A DNA stretch of 64,000 bases from CAVYUC01 sp963816685 (GTDB lineage Bacteria; Bacteroidota; Bacteroidia; Bacteroidales; Prolixibacteraceae): assembly GCA_963816685.1 (NCBI GenBank), contig CAWFMB010000005.1, positions 180,276 through 244,275 of the forward strand, in the 5' to 3' direction. The position numbers and the translations under genes were made by a program. Position 1 is the stretch's first letter. Each line of letters opens with the position of its first letter. Positions 18,310 through 25,530 of this stretch are shown here, piece after piece. The notes beneath the pieces were generated by a model. That model was given only the letters and a program-made list of their open reading frames with translations. It made no database searches and had not been told where the DNA came from.

Positions 18310-19280
18310 TTTTCATTCATTGCGATGACAACTTTCCCGCGGGCTTTTCCATCTTCGAGATATCGCACGGCCTGTGCAGTTTCTTCCAATGGATAAACTT
18401 TATCAATTGCCGGTTTCACTTTACCTGTTTCAAGTAATTCGCCAATAAACTGAAGGTCTTTACGATTGACTTTAGCAATTATTATTTCGGTATATTTTGC
18501 CCCGGTTTTTGATTGTATAATGAGCTGAAAAATTCTTTTGATTGACCCTCCAGCGACAACATATTTACCTCCGGGGTTCAAAATGCGCTTGTATTCGTCA
18601 GCCGGGCGATAGGCGGCAGTGTCAAAAATAAGGTCGTATTTTTCCTTCAGCTTTGTTACATCTTCCTTTTTGTAGTCAATAACGTTTTCGGCACCAATAA
18701 GCAATACCATATCCATTTTGGAGGTACTGCAAACTCCTGTTACATCAGTTTCAAAGCTTTTGGCAATCTGCACGGCAAAACTGCCTACTCCGCCTGAAGC
18801 ACCGTTAATCAACACTTTTTGTCCGGATTGAATCTTTCCGTGATCACGCAATCCCTGTAAAGCTGTGAGTGCTGCCATGGGGGCAGCTGCGGCATCTTCA
18901 AATGAAACTGATGCAGGTTTTAATACCAACCGGTTTGGATCTGCTCTGACATATTCTGCAAAACCACCATAACCGACTTCACCAAACACCTCATCACCCG
19001 GTTTGAAGGTTGTTACATTTTCACCCACTATCTCCACTACTCCGGCGATATCGGCTCCAAGAACCGGATGTTTCGGTTTTAATATACCGGCTCCCATAAA
19101 ATGAATGAGGTACGGATCGCCTCTCAGGTGCCGCCAGTCATAAGCATTCACCGATGCTGCCCTAACTTTTACCAGTACTTCGTTACCTGATGGCACCGGT
19201 TTTTCAATTTCACTGAGATGGAGGAATTCAGGGGGGCCAAATTTATTATAAACAATGGCTTTCATTTGATTAATTTTCAT
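18306..19280 (-). CDS. MDR-family NADPH-dependent quinone/alkenal oxidoreductase (first of pair)
   Basis: 324 residues, paralogous to the following gene: KFGPPEFLHLSEIEKPVP, GADIAGVVEIVGENV, the cofactor motif INGASGGVGSFAVQIAK and the terminal YPLEETAQAVRYLEDGKARGKVVI. It is a zinc-free quinone reductase-like MDR enzyme. Two starts are possible, ATG at 19280 (MKINQ) or ATG at 19265 (MKAIVYNKFG); the latter matches the usual N-terminus of the family. The pair forms a two-gene leftward operon. Confidence 0.88.
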   Translation of the reverse strand: MKINQMKAIVYNKFGPPEFLHLSEIEKPVPSGNEVLVKVRAASVNAYDWRHLRGDPYLIHFMGAGILKPKHPVLGADIAGVVEIVGENVTTFKPGDEVFGEVGYGGFAEYVRADPNRLVLKPASVSFEDAAAAPMAALTALQGLRDHGKIQSGQKVLINGASGGVGSFAVQIAKSFETDVTGVCSTSKMDMVLLIGAENVIDYKKEDVTKLKEKYDLIFDTAAYRPADEYKRILNPGGKYVVAGGSIKRIFQLIIQSKTGAKYTEIIIAKVNRKDLQFIGELLETGKVKPAIDKVYPLEETAQAVRYLEDGKARGKVVIAMNEK

Positions 19281-19603
19281 TTATTAGTTTGTATTTCAGT
19301 ATATTCTTTTTGGTGATTACCAAATTTTGGTTGTTTTATTTTAGTTCATATTTTACATTTCAATTTTACATTCATTAAAAAAGCCTGCGCGTCTATCCAT
19401 TGAACTCATCCCGGCAATCCGGACTTATTTTAAGGCGCACTTCGTTTACTGTTCATATTCTGTGCCTTTGAACTACAAGTTAGCGAATTTTTATAAACCG
19501 GACGGTTTCTGTAGAAATTTTCAAAACGTGTGAATCTTTAATACTCAAAATGTATTTAAGCAAAATTCAAAACTATAAATATGAATGGTATTCTTTGACA
19601 AAT

Positions 19604-19837
19604 CTTCCGATGCAGTGAACTGAAATACTCAATGAAATTCTTTAAATACATGCCTTTGATATCAGAGGTATGCCAGGTATACCCGAATCATAACTTTTAA
19701 ACCCGATATTCCTTATTTTATCAATATGAATAAAATAGGAGGTTATGGTTTCAGGATGTTTTTATTTCGAATTTTTCATCATCTAAAAAACAGACGTTTA
19801 CAAAAGGTAAATGTGAAATGAGCAAAATACCATTATT
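19604..19837 (+). repeat. 235-bp direct repeat, left copy
   Basis: Matches 28696-28930 in the same orientation. The first roughly 110 bases are about 80 percent identical by eye; the last roughly 120, from TTTTATCAATATGAATAAAA to ACCATTATT, are identical. Similarity ends sharply at CCATTATT. The identical part contains an open frame of 31 codons. Confidence 0.88.
19726..19821 (+). CDS. Small ORF in the 235-bp repeat, left copy (31 codons)
   Basis: ATG at 19726, TGA at 19819-19821; encodes a basic peptide starting MNKIGGYGFRMFLFRIFHH. The same peptide is encoded at 28819-28914. The sharp rise in DNA identity where the ORF begins could indicate selection or a recent exchange. I do not recognise it, and no ribosome-binding signal separates it from chance. 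Confidence 0.3.
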   Translation: MNKIGGYGFRMFLFRIFHHLKNRRLQKVNVK

Positions 19838-19882
19838 AATTGTTACTTGTATGAATAATTTGATCTGTTAAAACTTACAATT

Positions 19883-20500
19883 TTGAACGGCCCGGATAAA
19901 AATGTAAAATTCCCGCTGAAGCATTACACAAACTTATGTTTCCTGAAAAACATTATTACCCGTCCAAATATTATTGTAGGTGATTACACCTATTACGACG
20001 ATTTTGAAGATGTTGGTAATTTTGAAAAAAATGTAAAATATCATTTCGATTTTGTTGGAGATAAACTCATTATTGGCAAGTTCTGTATGATTGCCTCCGG
20101 TGTTACTTTTATCATGAATGGAGCAAACCACCTGACCGATGCTATTACCACCTATCCATTTGCTATTTTCGGCAATGGGTGGGAACATGCAATGGACGGG
20201 AAAACCTATCCGGTAAAAGGAGATACAGAAATTGGCAATGATGTCTGGATTGGTTATAATGCAACCATAATGCCGGGAGTAAAAATCGGTGATGGTGCAA
20301 TCATTGCGTCAAATTCAACAGTTGTAAAAGATGTTGCCTCCTATTCCGTTGTTGGGGGCAACCCTGCAAAAGAAATAAGAAAGAGGTTTTCGGAGGAACA
20401 TATTCAAAAATTGATCAAACTGAAATGGTGGAATTGGAATATTGAAAAGATAAACCGAAACCTTTCTGTTTTAACCGGAAATAACGTTTCCGGATTTTAA
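19883..20500 (+). CDS. Vat-like xenobiotic O-acetyltransferase (hexapeptide-repeat)
   Basis: 205 residues from a TTG start; the N-terminus MNGPDKNVKFPL and the following FLKNIITRPNIIVGDYTYYDD align with the start of streptogramin A and chloramphenicol xenobiotic acetyltransferases (XAT/Vat), which supports the TTG. The catalytic His is H83 in IMNGANHLTDAITTYPF. Left-handed beta-helix hexapeptides follow (VKGDTEIGNDVWIGYNATIM, VKIGDGAIIASNSTVV). The family transfers acetyl from acetyl-CoA to hydroxyls of antibiotics, but environmental homologues may act on other substrates. A Crp-family regulator follows 20 bases later, perhaps cotranscribed. Confidence 0.88.
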   Translation: MNGPDKNVKFPLKHYTNLCFLKNIITRPNIIVGDYTYYDDFEDVGNFEKNVKYHFDFVGDKLIIGKFCMIASGVTFIMNGANHLTDAITTYPFAIFGNGWEHAMDGKTYPVKGDTEIGNDVWIGYNATIMPGVKIGDGAIIASNSTVVKDVASYSVVGGNPAKEIRKRFSEEHIQKLIKLKWWNWNIEKINRNLSVLTGNNVSGF

Positions 20501-20520
20501 CTTCAGCAGTAGTACAACCG

Positions 20521-21090
20521 ATGAAACGAATTTTTTTCAATATTCAACGTACATTTCATACTACTGACAAAGAGCTGGAAGCAATTCAAAACGCTGCAAC
20601 CATAAAACAGTTTACGAAGAATGAACTTTTTCTTAGTGAAGGTAAAGTTTGCAAATCAATTGGTTTAATTGAAAAAGGAAGCATGCGACTCTACTATGAT
20701 TCTCCTGAAAAAGAAGCTTGTAATGATTTCTTTTTTGAAAACTCAGTAATTGGTTCCTTTGCAAGTTTTTTAACCGGAATGCCATCGATTGTGAGTATTG
20801 CAGCCATTGAGGATTGTGAAGTTATTTTGTTTCAGAAACATGATTTAATTAATCTGACCCAAAAATATCCTTCAATAAAGCGTCTGGCCGATTTTATTCT
20901 TCAGGAACAATTTATAAGAGCCGAGAAACGGGAAGAAGCACTACTCAAATTTTCTCCCGAAATACGATTCAAAAACCTGCTGGAGGAACATCCCAAGGTT
21001 TTTAGACGGGTGCCCTTGCATTATGTAGCCAGTTATCTGAACATCACCCCCGAAACATTGAGCCGCTACCGGAGCCGGTTTTTGGTGTAA
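20521..21090 (+). CDS. Crp/Fnr-family transcriptional regulator
   Basis: 189 residues with an N-terminal cyclic-nucleotide-binding-like beta barrel (NELFLSEGKVCKSIGLIEKGSMRLYY) and a C-terminal winged helix ending in LNITPETLSRYRSR, the recognition helix typical of the many small Bacteroidota Crp-type regulators. Cysteine ligands for an Fe-S cluster, as in Fnr, are not arranged in the N-terminus. The ligand is unknown. It lies 20 bases after the Vat-like acetyltransferase gene and might control it. Confidence 0.9.
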   Translation: MKRIFFNIQRTFHTTDKELEAIQNAATIKQFTKNELFLSEGKVCKSIGLIEKGSMRLYYDSPEKEACNDFFFENSVIGSFASFLTGMPSIVSIAAIEDCEVILFQKHDLINLTQKYPSIKRLADFILQEQFIRAEKREEALLKFSPEIRFKNLLEEHPKVFRRVPLHYVASYLNITPETLSRYRSRFLV

Positions 21091-21191
21091 CGTTCTTGAT
21101 TTGAATCAAGAGGAATCTGCACTTGACGCCGTTACTTTGTTTTCATAAGATTCATGAATCAGAAAAACATTCATCATTAAAATTCAGAAAT

Positions 21192-21302
21192 ATGAAACGA
21201 ACATGTTTGCAGAAAAACACAAACACCGATGAACAAATTACATGTGAGTTCCCTGCCCGATGGTCAGGCGGGCATCGGGTGAAAAAGTGGATAAAGAAAT
21301 AA
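21192..21302 (+). CDS. Small ORF within the 160-bp repeat, right copy (36 codons)
   Basis: Same peptide as at 4442-4552 (MKRTCLQKNTNTDEQ...VKKWIKK), ATG at 21192 and TAA at about 21300-21302. It sits 43 bases upstream of the cupin start, so a leader-peptide role is possible but unproven. Confidence 0.3.
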   Translation: MKRTCLQKNTNTDEQITCEFPARWSGGHRVKKWIKK

Positions 21303-21351
21303 AGTTTAACCAACAACTAATGAGTAATATAATAATTTGTACAGATGAAAA
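21192..21351 (+). repeat. 160-bp repeat, right copy (inverted relative to 4393-4552)
   Basis: Second copy of the 160-bp sequence described at 4393-4552, with one visible mismatch. Here the terminal ATG of the repeat (21345) is the start codon of the cupin gene, so the repeat supplies its leader and first two codons. The two copies point outward and flank about 16.6 kb. Confidence 0.9.
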
Positions 21352-21833
21352 CAGAGGAAAAAAGAGAGGAACTGATAGTTCTGACAGATGGTATTAAAGT
21401 GCTGGTGGATAATGCCGAAACCGGCAATGAATATGCGGTTTTTGAAGAAACCGTGCCACCGCTTGGAGGACCACCGCCGCACATGCATCCCGACGAAGAA
21501 ATATTTTACATTATTAACGGAACATTCGAATTTGTTCTGAATGATATCCAAAATCCGTTTAAAGCGCTCGGGGGAAGTGTAGTGCATGTGCCGTCGAATG
21601 TGTTGCATGCTTTTAAAAATGTTGGAAATACACAAGGCAAGATGGTGGTTGTTTTAAGCCCGGGCAGATTGCTTGACTATTTCAGGATAATTGGTACAAA
21701 GGTTGACGAAAATAACCGGCTTCCCGACCTGACCAAAATTCCGGACTTTTCACAACTGGATATATCAAAAGTTTTTGAGTATGCACCTGCGCATAATGTG
21801 CAATTTGTATTACCGGAGATAATGGAAAAATAA
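21345..21833 (+). CDS. Cupin-domain protein
   Basis: 162 residues with a single cupin barrel. The metal-binding motif 1 is visible as PPPHMHPDEEIFYIINGTFEF and motif 2 as VVHVPSNVLHAFKNVGN, giving the usual two His, Glu, His ligands. Such proteins may be quercetinase-like dioxygenases or isomerases, or have no catalytic role; function is open. The start codon is the last ATG of the 160-bp repeat. A small gene follows after 30 bases, probably in the same transcript. Confidence 0.9.
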   Translation: MKTEEKREELIVLTDGIKVLVDNAETGNEYAVFEETVPPLGGPPPHMHPDEEIFYIINGTFEFVLNDIQNPFKALGGSVVHVPSNVLHAFKNVGNTQGKMVVVLSPGRLLDYFRIIGTKVDENNRLPDLTKIPDFSQLDISKVFEYAPAHNVQFVLPEIMEK

Positions 21834-21863
21834 GTAACTTATTCAATAAAATTTCACACCAGA

Positions 21864-22289
21864 ATGATTGTTGCCGGCCTTATACGAAATGCTTCAGGCG
21901 GGTTGTATGCAAGACTTACATACGAACCCCAAAAGAACTACCTTTTGATGAAATGGATAGGGCCATGTTCAGAAGAAGAAGTGAAAACGGCTTCGATGTA
22001 CATGTACGAATGGCAAAAGAGGGAAGGAGTAAAATACAACTGCAAATTCCATGTACACGATACCAAGGAAATTGAAGGTGCCTGGGCAGGATTGGTCGAT
22101 TGGATTACCAACTATTTTTTCCCGCTCAACTATGAGTACGGTATGCGTTACAACATCAGCATTATTTCGCCCGATATCTTTTCCAAGCTGTCATCGCTGG
22201 AGCTTAAGAAAAGAAGCAGCAATAATGTCACTACTATTCTTTGCGAAACGATCTCACAGGCTGAAGCGTGGATTTCCGGTAACCATTAA
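21864..22289 (+). CDS. Unrecognised cytoplasmic protein, possibly SpoIIAA/STAS-like
   Basis: 141 residues, no signal peptide or membrane helix. The pattern YEPQKNYLLMKWIGPCSEEEVKTAS, a central CKFHVHDTKEIEG and a C-terminal TILCETISQAEAWI is reminiscent of small Bacteroidota STAS/SpoIIAA-like proteins, in which a beta strand ending in a D-T/S segment is followed by an amphipathic helix. The resemblance is weak and I assign no function. It lies 30 bases after the cupin gene. Confidence 0.65.
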   Translation: MIVAGLIRNASGGLYARLTYEPQKNYLLMKWIGPCSEEEVKTASMYMYEWQKREGVKYNCKFHVHDTKEIEGAWAGLVDWITNYFFPLNYEYGMRYNISIISPDIFSKLSSLELKKRSSNNVTTILCETISQAEAWISGNH

Positions 22290-22416
22290 GTAATATCGTT
22301 CCTGCGAATTCGTCTTCATGTATAAAGCAGGTTTTTTCAAAATAAAACTGTGTCTTCCGACCGTTACACTGCAAATACATTTTAGCCGGATATTTTAAAT
22401 TTTAATATCAGAAAAA

Positions 22417-23496
22417 ATGAAAACTATTATTACAATCTTTTTTGCCGGCCTTTCTGTTTGCCTGAATGCTGCCGGCATAAGCAGAATGGATGAATTTCTG
22501 CAACAGCAAATTTCAGAATTTCATATTCCCGCATTATCGGTTGCGCTTATTGAGGATGGCGACGTTAAATGGATAAAAACATATGGAAAAGCGAACCTGG
22601 AACATGATATTTCCAATTCTGACACCACTGCATTTCAACTTGCATCGGTGACAAAATTAATTTCTGCAACAGCTTTAATGACACTGGTTCAGGATGGCAG
22701 ACTCCTTCTGCAGGAAAAAGTAAGGCATTATCTTCCGGAGCTACCCGAAACCTGGGATAACATGAAGGTTATTGATTTGGTTGCCCACCAATCGGGGATT
22801 GCAGATTTACTGGCTCTGCAAATTTATTTTCCTACGTTGCAAAGTGCCATCGACACGGCAACCGCCCGTCCGCTGGAATTTGAACCGGGAAGCCAAACAG
22901 TATACGCAGGAGGCGATTATGCGATAGTAATGCAACTGATTGAAAAAATTACAGGAATGGGATTTCAGGCATTTCTTCAAAAGAATCTCCTGGATAAACT
23001 GGATATGCGATACACGGTATTCAATAATATGGAACAGGATTTTATCTACCGCACCTATGATGTAATTCCTTATGCGGCAACTGTGTACAAATGGGAGAAG
23101 GAACAAAAAAGGCAACGGATCTTTTCCATGCTTTTCCCTTCCTGGACATATCCTTCAGGCGGATTGTTTTCTTCGGTTTCGGATCTTGCAAAATGGATAG
23201 TTGCACTGGACAAAAACACATTGCTCAAACCGGAATATTCTGAAATGATGTGGACTCCTGCCAAACTGAATAATGGCGAAAATTCACCTTTTGGTGTTGG
23301 CTGGATTGTAGATAAACATAATGGGGAAAAAGCCACCGGGCACAGCGGAGGCCCTGCTTTGGCAGATATTGTCCGGCTTCCGGAGAAAAAGCTAACCGTA
23401 ATTGTCCTTACCAACCAGCTTGAACTCCGGCCTTTCCTTGCTATGAAAGTGCTCGATTTATACCTGGATTCACAAACTTTTAACGGGAACAATTAA
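22417..23496 (+). CDS. Exported serine hydrolase, class C beta-lactamase-like
   Basis: 359 residues with a signal peptide (to about residue 19). The SxxK motif is S77-V-T-K80. The second motif is Y-A-G (VYAGGDYAIVMQLIEKITG) rather than the common Y-x-N, and the KTG-equivalent triad is HSGG in KATGHSGGPALADI. Members are periplasmic esterases, D-aminopeptidases or penicillin-interacting enzymes. It is shorter than the 522-residue homologue at 607 and lacks that protein's C-terminal extension. The T9SS cargo gene begins 11 bases downstream. Confidence 0.9.
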   Translation: MKTIITIFFAGLSVCLNAAGISRMDEFLQQQISEFHIPALSVALIEDGDVKWIKTYGKANLEHDISNSDTTAFQLASVTKLISATALMTLVQDGRLLLQEKVRHYLPELPETWDNMKVIDLVAHQSGIADLLALQIYFPTLQSAIDTATARPLEFEPGSQTVYAGGDYAIVMQLIEKITGMGFQAFLQKNLLDKLDMRYTVFNNMEQDFIYRTYDVIPYAATVYKWEKEQKRQRIFSMLFPSWTYPSGGLFSSVSDLAKWIVALDKNTLLKPEYSEMMWTPAKLNNGENSPFGVGWIVDKHNGEKATGHSGGPALADIVRLPEKKLTVIVLTNQLELRPFLAMKVLDLYLDSQTFNGNN

Positions 23497-23507
23497 TTTT
23501 TAAAGTC

Positions 23508-24833
23508 ATGAAAACAATTCAACATCTTTTTGCATTTCTGTTGCTGTTCCAAAATTTAATTGTTCCGGCACAGGAACTTTGGATGACTACGAATGATTTC
23601 CAGGGTGGTCCGAAAACAGGCATTGCCATTTCAAACGATTCCGTTCTTTTAGTCAGTACCCTGAATGCTGTATTAAGAAGTACAGATGAATGCTACAGCC
23701 TTGAACTGGTGCTCAGGGGGAAGCAAATCTCTGCTGTATTTGCGGCGCAAAACGGATTAGTCCTTGCCGGGGGTAATGGTATGGTTTATTTTTCAGATAA
23801 TACCGGTTTAAGCTGGGATTCGGCTGTGGTGAACAGTAATTATCCATTCACCCGGTTTATTGAAAACAGCAACGGGGAGTTGTTCGCCATTAACGGAGTT
23901 GAAGATGACGGAGATGGAGTTTTTTATTCCGCGAACAAAGGCAGAAGCTGGGAAAAAAGAAACAATGGATTAGGCACTTACCTGGGATGCCAGCATATTG
24001 CCATCGATAAAAACAACCGTTTGTACTTATCCATATCCGATTTTATTGAGGCCAGACATGGAGGATTTTATTCTTCAGAGAACAACGGAATTTCGTGGGA
24101 GAAAATTTCAATTGCACATGACTCCCTTGCCAATCCTGTAAGAGTTGGCATTCCGTACAATCTTTCGGTGCTTCCAAACGACAGGGTATATATTGGTTTT
24201 GAAGGTATCTCCTACAAGGCCTTTATTTCGCTAAACCTTTACAAAAGTACCGATGAAATTAAATCCGATTCTTCCTGGAAAGTAATGAAATTTAAAAATC
24301 ACAATAATTGGTGGGAAGACAACCCGGTTAATTCAATGCACATGGCACAAAATGGCGATTGGTACAGCTCACTAAACGGTGCAGTGCATCTGGGAGGGAC
24401 CTGCTTTTCTTCTGACGGGGTAACGTGGGAAATTCTCGATGATGGTTTGGGCTCAGATACGATGAATATGAGAAATGAACAGTTTTTTGCAGAAACATCA
24501 GAGGGTAAAATTTTTATGATCCAAAAGTTGGATGAGAGAATCTACAAAACCGGCAAAAGTATCCTTACGTCTGCTCCCATACCAATTGAATTTAATCCCC
24601 GGGTTTCCGTTTATCCGAATCCAGTGCCTAAAGGGGAAAGACTTACTGTGCAATTTGAGGCATATAGTGACGCATCGGAGATATCGTTATACAATATTAC
24701 AGGAAAAAAATTGTACCGGGTACAAGTCAATGATACCCGGATAAAAATACCTGCACCGAATATAAAGGGAATTTATATTCTTATGGTACAACAAGGCGAT
24801 ACAGGCAAGGCTTTGAAATTTGTTGTGGATTAA
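23508..24833 (+). CDS. Secreted BNR/Asp-box beta-propeller protein with type IX secretion signal
   Basis: 441 residues: signal peptide ending near VPAQ, then a propeller-like region with sialidase-type repeats such as STDECYSL, SDNTGLSWDS, SANKGRSWEKR and SSENNGISWEK. The last 80 residues form a Por secretion tail: VSVYPNPVPKGERLTVQF, ISLYNITGKKL and IKGIYILMV. Export through the outer membrane by T9SS is therefore expected. The propeller could bind sugars or proteins; no sialidase active site is evident. Cotranscribed with the serine hydrolase 11 bases upstream. Confidence 0.88.
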   Translation: MKTIQHLFAFLLLFQNLIVPAQELWMTTNDFQGGPKTGIAISNDSVLLVSTLNAVLRSTDECYSLELVLRGKQISAVFAAQNGLVLAGGNGMVYFSDNTGLSWDSAVVNSNYPFTRFIENSNGELFAINGVEDDGDGVFYSANKGRSWEKRNNGLGTYLGCQHIAIDKNNRLYLSISDFIEARHGGFYSSENNGISWEKISIAHDSLANPVRVGIPYNLSVLPNDRVYIGFEGISYKAFISLNLYKSTDEIKSDSSWKVMKFKNHNNWWEDNPVNSMHMAQNGDWYSSLNGAVHLGGTCFSSDGVTWEILDDGLGSDTMNMRNEQFFAETSEGKIFMIQKLDERIYKTGKSILTSAPIPIEFNPRVSVYPNPVPKGERLTVQFEAYSDASEISLYNITGKKLYRVQVNDTRIKIPAPNIKGIYILMVQQGDTGKALKFVVD

Positions 24834-25056
24834 ACCCGGCTTAAAGGATGGTTTAAAAATAGCTGTTGCCCATTTCGGCATAGCTCCTGTATCCGCTGAA
24901 ACATCAGCAGCTACATGTGGTTTTCGGTCCGAATTTTCAGTCCGGAATTGGAGTGAATTCGCCGGTTTGACTTAACCTAATTTCAAAACTCTGTTAACAA
25001 AACAGCACCATTTGTTGTTAAAACTAATTGTAGATGTTAAATTAAAACACATTAAG

Positions 25057-25419
25057 ATGAAAACAAAAGCTTATTTGATTTTTGTACTTTTTTTAGCTTT
25101 AAGTACAACTTCAGTTGTGGCAGGTAACACCGATTCAAAAGCTGTAAAAGAAGATCCGGAAGTTGCCGTAGTGAAAGACAAAAAATTGTCGGAGGAAGAA
25201 GTAAAGGACAAAAAGTTGTCGGATGAGGAAGTTGATCGCATGGTCAACAGGGTAGAAGAAATACGGGCGATGGACAAATCAAAATTAAGTTCTGAAGAAA
25301 AAAAAGAGCTTCGTAAGGAATTAAAGGAGTTGAAAAAGGAAGTAAAAAAGAAAGGATATGTTCTTTATATTGGCGGAAGTACACTTCTGATTATTATCTT
25401 GATTCTTCTGTTGGTATAA
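25057..25419 (+). CDS. Small exported coiled-coil protein with C-terminal membrane anchor (copy 1)
   Basis: 120 residues from the ATG at 25057 (MKTKAYLIFVLFLA); an upstream in-frame ATG at 25012 would add 15 residues before the signal peptide and is not preferred. Signal peptide to about residue 22, then a charged helical region (EEVDRMVNRVEEIRAMDKS, EEKKELRKELKELKKEVKKK), and a C-terminal hydrophobic helix ending ILILLLV. Residues 40-59 are a 10-residue tandem duplication, KDKKLSEEEV/KDKKLSDEEV. A clear paralogue is at 49182. Both copies stand directly upstream of an M1 metallopeptidase gene. Function unknown. Confidence 0.85.
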   Translation: MKTKAYLIFVLFLALSTTSVVAGNTDSKAVKEDPEVAVVKDKKLSEEEVKDKKLSDEEVDRMVNRVEEIRAMDKSKLSSEEKKELRKELKELKKEVKKKGYVLYIGGSTLLIIILILLLV

Positions 25420-25450
25420 GGCTTTAAAATTCTTTTAAATCTGTTACGAA

Positions 25451-25480
25451 TCCGGTATTCTCCAGATGGGGGATACCGGA
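25451..25480 (+). terminator. Strong hairpin after the small coiled-coil gene
   Basis: TCCGGTAT and ATACCGGA pair perfectly, with further CC/GG pairing inside, forming a stable stem-loop 32 bases after the stop at 25419. No T-run follows, so it may be a processing or stability element instead of an intrinsic terminator. Confidence 0.5.
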
Positions 25481-25530
25481 AAAGTATAGCGACAACCTGT
25501 AATTTAAGCGAAGTATACGAATGATGAATA

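Larger units (their letters stand above)
19281..19882. other. Intergenic region holding the left 235-bp repeat
   Basis: 602 bases between the divergent MDR pair and the Vat-like gene. From 19604 to 19837 it holds a copy of the 235-bp dispersed repeat. The remainder, 19281-19603, is AT-rich and shows no gene I can support. Confidence 0.6.

Noticed and set aside
24834..25056. Possible tRNA or riboswitch in the gap after the T9SS gene
   Set aside because: A short TCCGAATT/AATTCCGGA-like pairing is present but no cloverleaf or known aptamer pattern.
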